Shown: positions 16,347-25,647 of the stretch, piece after piece
Numbering within the stretch: the first letter of the stretch is position 1
Layout of the letters: the number at the start of each line of letters is the position of its first letter
From: CAWJHE01 sp963842455
GTDB lineage: Bacteria > Chloroflexota > Anaerolineae > Anaerolineales > UBA4823
Length of the DNA: 64,000 nt
NCBI GenBank assembly: GCA_963842455.1
Contig: CAWJHE010000009.1
Location: forward strand, 294,165-358,164
Reading direction: 5' to 3'
Notes under the pieces: generated by a model
What the model was told of the DNA's origin: nothing
The model's input: the letters and a program-made list of their open reading frames with translations, nothing else
Database searches by the model: none
Made by a program: the position numbers and the translations under genes

Positions 16347-17534
16347 ATGAAACAGCCCAGTAAACGCTTCTCATGGACTGCCATTTGGATGGCATTTCTA
16401 GTGATTCTGAGTGCCTGTAATATGCCCGGCAGGCAAGTTACACCCCAGCAAGATGCCAATGCCATATACACGGCCGCCGCAGAAACTGTACAGGCGCAAC
16501 TGACCCAAGTTCAACAACCACCGCCCGCCACCAGCCCGGTTTCTCAAACCGCGGCTGCAACCAGTGCAGCGCCAACCTCTGTCCAAATCACACAGATCAC
16601 CTTCGCCACACCCACATCCATTTCTACAGCCACAACACCTGCACAGCCAACCGCGGTTCCTTGCGACCTGGTAAAGTTTATCCAGGATGTCACCATAGCA
16701 GATAATACAAAAATGGAACCCGGCGCAGTTTTCAACAAGACCTGGCGCCTGCAGAATGCCGGATCCTGCACCTGGACATCCACTTATGGCCTTGTGTATG
16801 AGGGGGATAATGTCCTCAATGCACCGGCATTCACTCCATTCACTACTGGGACAGTTCCCCCAAACGGCACCGTTGACATCACCGTCAGCTTGACTGCGCC
16901 GAATACTGTTGGCGTACACCGCCAGAACTTCAAGTTAGTTAATGCATCTGGCAGCAAGTTTGGCCTGGGTGATGGAACGAAACCTTTCTGGGCGCAAATT
17001 GAAGTCTCCCTCCCAGGCGGTTTAACCCTGGACTTTCTAACCCAAGCATCTCAGGCTGAATGGCGCAGCGGCATTGGCAACGATTTAACTACTTTATTGG
17101 CATTCAATGGCTCCGATGATGATATCAACGGGGCAGCCAAAATAAAAGACGGCGCAAAATTAGAAACGGGCGCCACCTCAGGGAAAGTCCTTTTGACCTT
17201 TCCGAAACATGAAGCCAATGCAACCATAGCTGGTACTTATCCTGCCTACCTGGTCCAGGCTGGCGACCGCCTCAGAGGCCGCATCGGTTTTCTCAGCAAC
17301 CCTGAGGGTAGCTGTGGCGCCGGGAAGGTCATGTTCCAGGTTTTTTATATCGATGGCGGTTCAACCAAACTCTTAGCCGAATGGAATAAAACCTGCGATG
17401 GCTCGCTGATTCCCATCAATATCGACTTAAGCAGCTTAAAAGGAAAAACCGTTCAATTCATCCTTGCGGTAAGATCCGGAACGTCTTTCCAGGATGACTG
17501 GGCGATCTGGAATTCTTTGCGCATTGAGCGATAA
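16347..17534 (+). CDS. Lipoprotein with NBR1-type Ig-like domain
   Basis: This 395-residue protein has a lipoprotein signal (WMAFLVILSACNMPG, Cys in the lipobox) and a low-complexity Thr/Pro/Ala linker (about residues 40-105). An Ig-like domain of the NBR1 type follows, about residues 108-215: FNKTWRLQNAGSCTW, NGTVDITVSLTAPNTVG and GTKPFWAQIEV. The C-terminal 170 residues look like a beta-sandwich with no recognised motif. It should sit on the outer face of the cytoplasmic membrane. NBR1-Ig lipoproteins are common in Chloroflexota; their ligands are unknown. Preceded by AGGAGG and followed by a shared terminator. Confidence 0.82.
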   Translation: MKQPSKRFSWTAIWMAFLVILSACNMPGRQVTPQQDANAIYTAAAETVQAQLTQVQQPPPATSPVSQTAAATSAAPTSVQITQITFATPTSISTATTPAQPTAVPCDLVKFIQDVTIADNTKMEPGAVFNKTWRLQNAGSCTWTSTYGLVYEGDNVLNAPAFTPFTTGTVPPNGTVDITVSLTAPNTVGVHRQNFKLVNASGSKFGLGDGTKPFWAQIEVSLPGGLTLDFLTQASQAEWRSGIGNDLTTLLAFNGSDDDINGAAKIKDGAKLETGATSGKVLLTFPKHEANATIAGTYPAYLVQAGDRLRGRIGFLSNPEGSCGAGKVMFQVFYIDGGSTKLLAEWNKTCDGSLIPINIDLSSLKGKTVQFILAVRSGTSFQDDWAIWNSLRIER

Positions 17535-17573
17535 TCGAGATTTGCAACTGCGCAGGCGATCAACAGACCATTA

Positions 17574-17610
17574 AAAACTGCCCTGGAGCAACCATCTCCA
17601 GGGCAGTTTT
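17574..17610. terminator. Bidirectional terminator
   Basis: A perfect 15-bp stem (arms 17574-17588 and 17596-17610, AAAACTGCCCTGGAG and complement) with a 7-nt loop lies between the convergent lipoprotein and TPR genes. The A and T ends of the stem give U-tracts in both directions. Confidence 0.9.
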
Positions 17611-17627
17611 GTTGAGCAGTAAAACTA

Positions 17628-18659
17628 CTAAGGTGAAGACCGTAGCTTATCCAGCTCTTGTTGGGCCAGATCCTTCAACTCAGTAATATCGGTGTTTGCA
17701 ATCACATATTCCAAATCACTAATGGCCTTATCAATTTGTTGCGATTCAATAAAAGCAACCGCTCGCCAATAATAAGCTTCATGCAAATTGGGGTCCATCT
17801 CAATCGCTTTGTTAAGGTCTTCAATCGCTTTTTCAATTTCCTGTGAAATTAAATAGATCGATCCTCGGCTAAAATATCCCAATGCATTATCAGGATCAAT
17901 GGCAATCATCTGGTTATAATCCGCCAGAGCCTGTTCTGTTTGGTCTAATAACCGGTGCAAGTTACCACGGTTGAAATATACTTCCACGTCATTAGGATCT
18001 ATCGACAAGGCTTTTTCCAGATCTGCAAAAGCCAGATCGTATTCCTGCCGGCCGATGTAAACAATCGAGCGATTAATATAGGCATTCACATAATCGGGAT
18101 TAAACTCCAAAGCCTTCGCGATATCCAACAAAGCCTGGTTAAAACTCTGTTGGGAGGCAAAGGCTACACCACGGTTATTATAAGCTTCAGCGCTGTTAGG
18201 ATCGTAATTCAAAGCAAAGTTAAATTCGGTGATGGCCTCTTCGAATTTGTTCTCGCTTAAATAAATCCGGCCGCGCTGGATATAAGCCGCTGGGTCTGTC
18301 GGAGTCATCTGAATGGCTTTGTTGATCTCTTCCAAAGCTAGTTCCGCCTCACCCTGGTCCATGAAAGCCTGGCTGGCTGCGATGATTGTTTCATACGGGT
18401 TTAGCGTATTGGTGGGTGTGGGTTCCACAGTCGGTTCGCTGGAAACAGGTGTCGGCTCAGCAGTTGGCGGTGGAGCCTGTGTCGGCGCAGCGGTAGGCTC
18501 TGGCGTTTGAGCCACCTCGGTCGCAGCTTCAGCCACGACATCCACGACAATCTCCGTAGGCTCAGAAGATGAGGCTCCGCCTCCGCTGCAGGCTGCCAGT
18601 AGAAGGGTGGCAGCTATGATAAACACCATGATCACGGTGATTTTTTTATGCAATTTCAT
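17628..18659 (-). CDS. TPR-repeat lipoprotein
   Basis: This 343-residue protein has a lipoprotein signal (IIAATLLLAACSGGG), a Pro/Thr/Glu-rich linker (about residues 30-88) and then about seven consecutive 34-residue tetratricopeptide repeats. Examples are NSAEAYNNRGVAFASQ, DVEVYFNRGNLHRL and ALGYFSRGSIYLISQ. TPRs mediate protein-protein contacts, so it is probably an extracytoplasmic scaffold; the partner is unknown. It shares a terminator with the convergent NBR1-Ig lipoprotein gene. Confidence 0.88.
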   Translation of the reverse strand: MKLHKKITVIMVFIIAATLLLAACSGGGASSSEPTEIVVDVVAEAATEVAQTPEPTAAPTQAPPPTAEPTPVSSEPTVEPTPTNTLNPYETIIAASQAFMDQGEAELALEEINKAIQMTPTDPAAYIQRGRIYLSENKFEEAITEFNFALNYDPNSAEAYNNRGVAFASQQSFNQALLDIAKALEFNPDYVNAYINRSIVYIGRQEYDLAFADLEKALSIDPNDVEVYFNRGNLHRLLDQTEQALADYNQMIAIDPDNALGYFSRGSIYLISQEIEKAIEDLNKAIEMDPNLHEAYYWRAVAFIESQQIDKAISDLEYVIANTDITELKDLAQQELDKLRSSP

Positions 18660-18809
18660 TCCTGTTTACTCCTCTTTTTTGTAGCATTTACAGTTGCTCT
18701 CATTTGTTTCCGATTAATCAAGCAATTCATTATGCCACTATTTTAAGCTGATCGCAAGGCCCGGATTCTGAGTAATCGTTAATGATAACAGGTCTTCTGA
18801 ATAATGCAT

Positions 18810-18842
18810 AACGCTTCTTTGACAGTTCGCCAAAGAAGCGTT
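18810..18842 (-). terminator. Terminator of the nuo operon
   Basis: A perfect 12-bp stem (AACGCTTCTTTG with its complement) and a 9-nt loop lie 27 bp past the nuoN stop. There is no long U-tract (TTATGC follows on the minus strand), so it may be weak or protect the 3' end. Confidence 0.7.
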
Positions 18843-18868
18843 AACTTAATTCAACAAGAAAATGGCAA

Positions 18869-20338
18869 TTACATCAGCTTTAACACTGCTTCCGTTGCCC
18901 AACGGATCAAAGGCATGGAAAAAATGCTGAGAACCACAACGCCTATTGCGGCAGCATAAGCAGTCACATACAACCAGGTTTCTCGACGCACCTGGGGTTC
19001 TCCGTCCTTCATATACATCACCACAACCACACGCAGGTAGTAGTATGCGGAGACCAGCGAAGTTAATACACCCAGCAAGGCTAAACCCAGGTAACCGCCT
19101 TCAACCACAGTCCGGAAAAGGTAGAACTTACCCACAAACCCGAGGGTTGGGGGAACACCTGTAAAAGAAAGCATGGCAACTGCCATCACTGCCGCCAATG
19201 CCGGGTGTTTACGCCCTAAACCTGCATAATCGTCGAGAGAAATTCCAGCGTCGCCATTTTCTGGCGTTGCCTGCCGTTCGACTGCGATCACCACTGCCCA
19301 GGCAGCAAAATTGGTAAATGCGTAGGCAACCAGGTAAAAAAGAGCCGATGCGACGGAATCCGCCGAAACATTCGCCTGCCCGTAAGGTACCAGCGCCATC
19401 ATAATATAACCCGCATGGGCAATACTGGAATAAGCCAGCAGACGCTTGATATTCGTTTGTGCAATCGCTACCACGTTTCCGAGGACCATCGTAAGGGCAG
19501 CTAATCCCCAAAAAATCGGCGCCAGATCTGCTGACAGTACGGGAAAAGCTAAGACAAACACCCGCAAAATCGCGGCAAACCCCGCCGCCTTGGCGCCAAC
19601 TGCCATAAATGCTGTCACAGAGGTGGGAGCGCCATGGTAAACATCCGGCGTCCACATATGGAACGGTACTACAGCCACCTTAAAACCCAGTCCGATCAAA
19701 ATCAGAGCCGCCCCAACCAAGAGCAAAGTCATGTTCGCAGCTCCGCTGCTGACAGAGGCAACAATATCTGCCAGACCGGTGAAACTGGTTGCCCCGTACA
19801 CCAGAGCAGTTCCGAATAAAACAAAGCCAGAAGCAAAAGAGCCCAGCAAGAAATATTTTAAGGCAGCTTCTTCGGATGATGGCTTGGGGGTTGCAATACC
19901 TGCCAGAACATATAAAGGAATGGAAAGCAACTCCAAGGCCAGGAAAACAACGATGAGATCAGCCGTCATCCCCATCAGCATCATCCCGATCATGGCAAAA
20001 AGCAGTAGTGTGTAATACTCTCCTCGTTCCAAACCCATCCGCTTAAGATAATCATATGCCAGGGCAATCCCCGCCAGTCCGCTGACCAATATCAATACAT
20101 TTAAAAAGTTGGCAAAATCATCGGCAAAAATCATGCCGCCAAACCCTACAATCGGCCGTCCGAACCTGGCAACGACAAAGCCTAAGGTAACCACGAGACC
20201 CACGGCCGCCAGCAGTGCGGTCCATCCCTTACGGTCTTTGGGAATCAACAAATCAACCAGTACCAGGGCGCATACCCAAACTGTCAGAACAATCAAAGGT
20301 AGGATCGCTTCCAGTGAAATAAACAAATCATCAGGCAT
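18869..20338 (-). CDS. nuoN: NADH-quinone oxidoreductase subunit N
   Basis: This 489-residue antiporter-like membrane subunit of complex I belongs to the proton-pumping arm. The proton_antipo_M core is visible: ALKYFLLGSFASG, AVVPFHMWTPDVYHGAPTSVTAFMAVGAKAAG and IKRLLAYSSIAHAGYIMMAL, with the conserved lysines and His of the half-channels. It is the last gene of the operon, 65 bp after nuoM, and is followed by a hairpin terminator. Confidence 0.96.
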   Translation of the reverse strand: MPDDLFISLEAILPLIVLTVWVCALVLVDLLIPKDRKGWTALLAAVGLVVTLGFVVARFGRPIVGFGGMIFADDFANFLNVLILVSGLAGIALAYDYLKRMGLERGEYYTLLLFAMIGMMLMGMTADLIVVFLALELLSIPLYVLAGIATPKPSSEEAALKYFLLGSFASGFVLFGTALVYGATSFTGLADIVASVSSGAANMTLLLVGAALILIGLGFKVAVVPFHMWTPDVYHGAPTSVTAFMAVGAKAAGFAAILRVFVLAFPVLSADLAPIFWGLAALTMVLGNVVAIAQTNIKRLLAYSSIAHAGYIMMALVPYGQANVSADSVASALFYLVAYAFTNFAAWAVVIAVERQATPENGDAGISLDDYAGLGRKHPALAAVMAVAMLSFTGVPPTLGFVGKFYLFRTVVEGGYLGLALLGVLTSLVSAYYYLRVVVVMYMKDGEPQVRRETWLYVTAYAAAIGVVVLSIFSMPLIRWATEAVLKLM

Positions 20339-20403
20339 AATTCACTCCATCAACACCAAGCTCCCCTTTTTGTAGGAAACTGGCGCTTGGTTCCTCATCC
20401 AGC

Positions 20404-21927
20404 TTAGGGCAGGCCAGCTACAGCAGCCACTTTGATGGCTGCCACCAGGTGATCTACAGCAGGCGCCATCAGGTCAAAGAAAGGCTTTGGATATAAACCG
20501 ATCCAGAAAATCAGGACCAGCAAAGGCACTAAAGTGGCAATTTCACGCCAATTCAAGTCTAAAAGTTTGCGATTCTCTTCTTTGGTTACCGGGCCTAAGA
20601 ACATCTTTTGGAACATGAATAACATATACACTGCTGCCAGGATGACGCCTACTGCTGCAAGACCGGCAAACCATACCGACCCCAAAGCGCCGCCTGCCTG
20701 ACCAGCTCCCCATGCTCCAAGCAGAATCGTGAACTCACCAACAAAACCATTTAATCCCGGCAAACCCATGGAAGACAGCGCCACGATCAAAGTCAGAGCG
20801 CCGTAAACCGGCATAACCTTCCACAACCCGCCAAAGGCATCCATATCTCGGGTATGGCGGCGCTCATAAATCATACCCACAATAAGGAACAATGCGCCTG
20901 TGCTCAGACCATGATTGATCATTTGCAGAATTCCGCCTTGAATACCTTGAGAATTCAAGGCAAACAAACCCAGCATGACAAATCCCAAGTGGCTGACAGA
21001 AGAATAGGCAACCAGTTTTTTCACATCCTGCTGAGCATAAGAAACCGCTGCACCGTACAAAATTCCAATCACTGCCAGACCCGCTACCCACGGCGCTAAC
21101 TGAACAGAAGCCAGGGGGAACAAGGGGATATTGAAACGCAAAAAGCCATAGGTACCCATCTTGAGCAGCACACCCGCCAGGATAACCGAGCCAGCTGTTG
21201 GAGCTTCCACGTGCGCATCCGGCAACCAGGAATGTAAAGGCCACATAGGCACCTTGATGGCAAAAGCAGCCGCAAAAGCCAGGAAGAGCCAGAATTGAAC
21301 ATTCGCTGGAATTCCGCCTTGTGCAATCATATCGGGTACCGAGAAAGTTCCCTGCTGAATTCCTAACCACAGGATGGCTAATAGCATCAGGATAGAGCCT
21401 GCCATGGTGTACAAAAAGAACTTAATTGCGGCATACATGCGCCGGGCGCCACCCCAAATACCAATCAGAAAATACATGGGAACCAGGGTAAATTCCCAGA
21501 AAACATAGAACAAGAACAAATCCTGGGCCAAAAAGACACCCACCATACCTACTTCCAGGAGTAAGAAGAAGAGCATAAAATCCTTGACCCGCTCTTCTAC
21601 TGCCGTCCAGGTAGACAGGATGGATATCGGGGTCAGGAAGGTGGTCAAAAGCAGGAGCAAGATACTCAAGCCGTCAACCCCCAGGTGAAAGGAAATGTTC
21701 CATTTCGCCACCTGGATCCAGGGCAAATTCACCACCAACTGTAATGCTGGATCTTTCGGATTAAATTGAAGCAATACAGCAATTGAAATCCCAAACGTGA
21801 TCAACGAGACAATCAACGCCACCCAGCGTGCGGTATTTTTTTGTTCCGCACGCAAGAAGAGCATCACCAAAACGCCCACCAGGGGGAAGAAGGTGACCAG
21901 GATTAAGGGGTGTAAAAGATAGTTCAT
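20404..21927 (-). CDS. nuoM: NADH-quinone oxidoreductase subunit M
   Basis: This 507-residue antiporter-like subunit has about 14 helices. Motifs include FYVFWEFTLVPMYFLIG, KFFLYTMAGS, KVPMWPLHSWLPDAHVEAPTAGS (split conserved block), VKKLVAYSSVSHLGFVMLG and MNHGLSTGALF-like INHGLSTGALFLIVG. The channel Glu in the WE pair and the Lys in AIKVP are present. It translocates protons in the membrane arm. An 87-bp gap with a 9-bp hairpin separates it from nuoL. Confidence 0.96.
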   Translation of the reverse strand: MNYLLHPLILVTFFPLVGVLVMLFLRAEQKNTARWVALIVSLITFGISIAVLLQFNPKDPALQLVVNLPWIQVAKWNISFHLGVDGLSILLLLLTTFLTPISILSTWTAVEERVKDFMLFFLLLEVGMVGVFLAQDLFLFYVFWEFTLVPMYFLIGIWGGARRMYAAIKFFLYTMAGSILMLLAILWLGIQQGTFSVPDMIAQGGIPANVQFWLFLAFAAAFAIKVPMWPLHSWLPDAHVEAPTAGSVILAGVLLKMGTYGFLRFNIPLFPLASVQLAPWVAGLAVIGILYGAAVSYAQQDVKKLVAYSSVSHLGFVMLGLFALNSQGIQGGILQMINHGLSTGALFLIVGMIYERRHTRDMDAFGGLWKVMPVYGALTLIVALSSMGLPGLNGFVGEFTILLGAWGAGQAGGALGSVWFAGLAAVGVILAAVYMLFMFQKMFLGPVTKEENRKLLDLNWREIATLVPLLVLIFWIGLYPKPFFDLMAPAVDHLVAAIKVAAVAGLP

Positions 21928-21950
21928 AACTTTACCTCCGGCTGCTTCCG

Positions 21951-21987
21951 AATTCCTGAAATTTGTTTTCGATGAAGGTCAGGAATT
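21951..21987. repeat. Intercistronic hairpin between nuoL and nuoM
   Basis: AATTCCTGA (21951-21959) and TCAGGAATT (21979-21987) can pair over 9 bp around a 19-nt loop. The position between two cistrons suggests an mRNA processing or stability element; it is not strong enough to be a clear terminator. Confidence 0.4.
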
Positions 21988-22014
21988 GAGCATAAGGCCT
22001 TTCTTTTTTAGGAA

Positions 22015-24159
22015 TTAGCGTAGGACTAAGTATCCCAGGATAATGACCACGCCCACAAAAATGGACAGGGCATAATTGCGTACATAACCGGTCTGCAGCC
22101 GCCTGAATGCAGCAGCCATATTCTTTGCAGCGTTCCCCAAACCATTGGCAACTGCATCGATACCGCCCAAATCAATTCGCACAGCCATAACTCGGGCTAA
22201 GAGACGATACCCGCCTGCGATGACCACGTCGTGGAACCAATCGTGCCAGAATCGCCAATCGATTACCTCAGCCAGGAAGCGCGATAGGGCGATGTATGGA
22301 TTAAGGATAACGGCCCAGTACAACTCATCCACGTACCATTTATTTTTCAGGACCTCATAGATAGGTCCAATCATGGAACGCAGCGGGTCGTCGGCGCGTT
22401 TTGCAGCTGGAGCCGCCATAAACGCTTCATAGCGCTTTGGATTGTAGATCCACCAGGCCAGGAAAATCGCCAACAAAGCCAGGCCGGTGCTCAAAGCCGC
22501 TACCAGAACCACAAATTCACCGGGGTGCACATGTTCAATAGAATGTTCAAGCCAATGTGTCAGCGTGTGAGTCCAGGGCAGGTTGAGAGCGCCGCCCAGA
22601 ACCGATAAGGCTGCCAGGATGATCAATGGAACCGTCATTAATGCCGGGCTCTCCTGAGCATGTTCAGCGGCAGCAGTACGCGGCTTGCCAAAGAAGACCA
22701 TTAGAATTTGCCGCCCCATGTAAAAAGCAGTCAGGAATGCGGCAGCCGTCATCATCCAGTAAGCTGTGGGGTTTAATTTGCTGGCTTCAGCCAGGATTTC
22801 ATCTTTAGACCAGAACCCCGCGAAGACTGGAATACCGGCTAATGCAATCGCACCAATCAAGTACACCCAAAAAGTTACTTTCATGCGGTCTTTGATGCCG
22901 CCCATATTGCGCATATCTTGGGGATCAAATCCATGCCCCAAACTCTTTGCTTGTTTTTTCAGCGCCGGGTCATGATGGAGATGGTGCTCTCCGCGTTCTA
23001 ATCCCTGGATAACCGAGCCGGCGGAAAGGAAGAGCAGCGCTTTGAAAAAGGCATGCGTCACCAGGTGGAACATGCCAGCCACAAAGGCGCCCATCCCGAC
23101 TGCTGCCACCATAAAACCAAGCTGGCTGATAGTGGAATACGCCAGGACTTTTTTGATATCGAATTGGGCTACAGCAATCGTAGCGGCGAACAGGGCGGTT
23201 GCCGCTCCCACAAGGGCAACTATATTTTGAGCCTGGGGCACTTCTACATACAATGCACTTGAACGCGCCACCAGGTAAACACCAGCCGTGACCATGGTCG
23301 CAGCATGGATCAAGGCTGAAACCGGGGTCGGGCCTGCCATAGCATCCGGCAACCACACAAAGAGCGGGATTTGAGCCGATTTACCAGCCACACCCAACAA
23401 CATAAACAAGGTAATCGCCAGGATTGCACCCGGGAAGGCGGCAGCCACTTCGGGAGCTCGCTCAGCGATAGAATGAAATTCAAAGGTGCCAAACGCCCAA
23501 AACATGGTGAAGGCTGCGATCAAAAAGCCAAAATCGCCAACCCGGTTTGTCACAAAGGCTTTTTTGGCTGCCATGGCATTGCCAATTCCATCCTTGCCTT
23601 TATCGTACCAAAAGCCAATCAACAAGAATGAGCACAGACCAACGCCTTCCCAGCCAACAAATAACATCAGATAGTTATCGCTGCTGACCAGGATCATCAT
23701 CATGGCAATGAATAAATTCATAAACACAAAGAAGCGGCGGAAACGGCTTGGGTCCCCATTATGGCGTACATCTTCATGCATATAGCCGATAGCATAGATA
23801 TGGATCAGGGTTCCTACTCCAGATACGACCAGCATCATCACGGCTGAGAGTGTATCGACCTGGAAGGCCCACCTTAACTTGAGATCGCCAATCGTAATCC
23901 ATTCAGCCAGGGAAACTACCTGACCTTCTGGATGGCCGACCAGAGATACGGCCTGCAAAACGGCTACCACAAACGATAGACCCGCGGCAATACTGGCAAT
24001 CCAGCCTACTGTTCTTTCTCCAGCCAATCCACGGTTGAGGATACGGCCGCCAAAAATGATGTTAATCAGCAAGCCAATGACTGGAAAAAAGACTACCCAG
24101 GGAACCAGGTAGAAAAACTGAGGACCAGCTGAGACAGCTTCACTAAAGTTCATAAGCAT
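22015..24159 (-). CDS. nuoL: NADH-quinone oxidoreductase subunit L
   Basis: This 714-residue protein is the largest antiporter-like subunit, with the long lateral helix at the C-terminus. Motifs include LMLFVGWEGVGLCSFLLIGFW, KSAQIPLFVWLPDAM followed by AGPTPVSALIHAATMVTAGVYL, and IKKVLAYSTISQLGFMVAAVG. It drives proton translocation coupled through the lateral helix. Its ATG follows the nuoK TAA immediately (TAAATG), so translation is coupled. Confidence 0.97.
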   Translation of the reverse strand: MLMNFSEAVSAGPQFFYLVPWVVFFPVIGLLINIIFGGRILNRGLAGERTVGWIASIAAGLSFVVAVLQAVSLVGHPEGQVVSLAEWITIGDLKLRWAFQVDTLSAVMMLVVSGVGTLIHIYAIGYMHEDVRHNGDPSRFRRFFVFMNLFIAMMMILVSSDNYLMLFVGWEGVGLCSFLLIGFWYDKGKDGIGNAMAAKKAFVTNRVGDFGFLIAAFTMFWAFGTFEFHSIAERAPEVAAAFPGAILAITLFMLLGVAGKSAQIPLFVWLPDAMAGPTPVSALIHAATMVTAGVYLVARSSALYVEVPQAQNIVALVGAATALFAATIAVAQFDIKKVLAYSTISQLGFMVAAVGMGAFVAGMFHLVTHAFFKALLFLSAGSVIQGLERGEHHLHHDPALKKQAKSLGHGFDPQDMRNMGGIKDRMKVTFWVYLIGAIALAGIPVFAGFWSKDEILAEASKLNPTAYWMMTAAAFLTAFYMGRQILMVFFGKPRTAAAEHAQESPALMTVPLIILAALSVLGGALNLPWTHTLTHWLEHSIEHVHPGEFVVLVAALSTGLALLAIFLAWWIYNPKRYEAFMAAPAAKRADDPLRSMIGPIYEVLKNKWYVDELYWAVILNPYIALSRFLAEVIDWRFWHDWFHDVVIAGGYRLLARVMAVRIDLGGIDAVANGLGNAAKNMAAAFRRLQTGYVRNYALSIFVGVVIILGYLVLR

Positions 24160-24462
24160 TTATCCCTTCAAGCTGTTCATTTGATCAATATCAATGCTCT
24201 GTTTGGTCTGGAAGATCGCCACGATCAAAGCCAGACCCACAGCCACCTCTGCTGCAGCCACTGCCATAACAAAGAACACAAAAATCTGGCCACTTAAGCC
24301 ACCATGGTAGCGAGCAAAAGCGACAAAAGCAAGATTAGCTGCATTGAGCATCAATTCGATCGACATAAAGATAATAATCGCATTACGCCGGATAAGAACT
24401 CCTATTGCACCTAGCGTAAAAAGGATGACGGATAATCCCAAATAATATTCAACAGGTAACAT
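24160..24462 (-). CDS. nuoK: NADH-quinone oxidoreductase subunit K
   Basis: This 100-residue subunit has three transmembrane helices. MSIELMLNAANLAFVAFAR carries the conserved Glu of helix 2, and MAVAAAEVAVGLALIVAIF carries the second Glu. These residues belong to the proton path next to NuoJ. Length and motifs are normal for NuoK. Confidence 0.96.
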   Translation of the reverse strand: MLPVEYYLGLSVILFTLGAIGVLIRRNAIIIFMSIELMLNAANLAFVAFARYHGGLSGQIFVFFVMAVAAAEVAVGLALIVAIFQTKQSIDIDQMNSLKG

Positions 24463-24499
24463 TCTTTTCCTCCACCACTTTTTTCCCTGGAAAGAGAAT

Positions 24500-25018
24500 C
24501 TATAGATCGCCTCGTTTGCGCTTGGTCAACACAATCGCCCCAACCATTGCCGCCAGCAATAACACAGAGATCACCTCAAATGGCAGCAAGTAGCGGCTGA
24601 ACAGCAGTTCACCAACGGAAGCAGGCGACCCGAAGCCTGTATCCACTGCACTTCCAACACTAAGCATGCCCGGGCGGATTAACAGAATATAGGCGGCCTC
24701 CACCAAGAGAATGGATCCCAGGGCAAATGCCAAAGGCGGCTGCCAGGGCAAGGTGCCTTTATGACGCAACGATTCCGCACCCAGCAACATGATCACAAAC
24801 AAGAACAAAACCATGATCGCACCGGCATAAACGGTAATCTGGGCCAGGGCAATAAACGGCGCGTTTAACAGCAGGTAAAACAATGCAACTGTTACAAAGT
24901 TCAGGATTAAATTAAGCGCCGAATAGACAGAATTCCTGCTTAGCAACATGCCCAAGGCGGAAGCAATAGCCACAATAGCCAGGCCAAAAAATAAAATGTA
25001 GTCAGAAACCATAGGCAA
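24500..25018 (-). CDS. nuoJ: NADH-quinone oxidoreductase subunit J
   Basis: This 172-residue membrane subunit has five predicted helices, with LFYLLLNAPFIALAQITVYAGAIMVLFLFVIML (split here) as the conserved helix 3 block. It forms part of the E-channel between the quinone site and the antiporters. It is 79 bp after nuoI and 37 bp before nuoK. Confidence 0.94.
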   Translation of the reverse strand: MPMVSDYILFFGLAIVAIASALGMLLSRNSVYSALNLILNFVTVALFYLLLNAPFIALAQITVYAGAIMVLFLFVIMLLGAESLRHKGTLPWQPPLAFALGSILLVEAAYILLIRPGMLSVGSAVDTGFGSPASVGELLFSRYLLPFEVISVLLLAAMVGAIVLTKRKRGDL

Positions 25019-25097
25019 ACTCCGTTTGCTTTTTTGATATCTGCGGGGCGCTGAACAACACGACCACCGCTCCCCTGCTTAATAACCAGTTGACAAC

Positions 25098-25604
25098 CTA
25101 ATCAACCGGATCTTTCATCTCCGGAACCGAACGGGTATAAACTCCCGGTTCGACTTTTTGCGGCGTCGGTTTGCCATTCTGTGGCACAGGCACCAAGAGC
25201 ATTTCTTTGGGATAGATAGACTGACGCCGGTCTGTAAAGGAAAGCTCATAATTATCACCCAAGACAATTGCTTCAGTTGGGCAGGCATCTTCACAGTAAC
25301 CGCAGAAAATACAACGCAGCATGTTGATCTCATACACCCGGGCATAGCGTTCGCCTGGAGAATAACGTTCTTCATCGGTGTTCTCAGCCGATTCCACAAA
25401 AATAGCGTCTGCGGGGCAGGCAGCAGAGCACAAAGAGCAGCCGATGCAGCGCTCCATACCATTCTCATAACGCTGCAAAATATGCCGGCCTTTGAAGCGC
25501 TTGGAAACCGGATGCTTCTCTTCCGGGTATTGAACCGTTACCGGCTTATTGAGCATTTCTCGTAAAGTGGTTAACAAACCACGTGCAATTTCTTTAGCAA
25601 ACAT
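25098..25604 (-). CDS. nuoI: NADH-quinone oxidoreductase subunit I
   Basis: This 168-residue ferredoxin-like subunit of the peripheral arm has two [4Fe-4S] motifs, CIGCSLCSAACPADAIF and CIFCGYCEDACPTEAIV. They are clusters N6a and N6b, which pass electrons towards NuoB. It starts ATG 25604 and lies between nuoH and nuoJ. Confidence 0.97.
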   Translation of the reverse strand: MFAKEIARGLLTTLREMLNKPVTVQYPEEKHPVSKRFKGRHILQRYENGMERCIGCSLCSAACPADAIFVESAENTDEERYSPGERYARVYEINMLRCIFCGYCEDACPTEAIVLGDNYELSFTDRRQSIYPKEMLLVPVPQNGKPTPQKVEPGVYTRSVPEMKDPVD

Positions 25605-25647
25605 TACTTACCTCCAAGCTCATGTATCTCATCTCAAATTCCTACCA

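Noticed and set aside
20355..20391. 7-bp inverted repeat (ACCAAGC) between nuoM and nuoN as a terminator
   Set aside because: The stem is short, the loop is 23 nt and there is no U-tract; nuoN belongs to the same operon.
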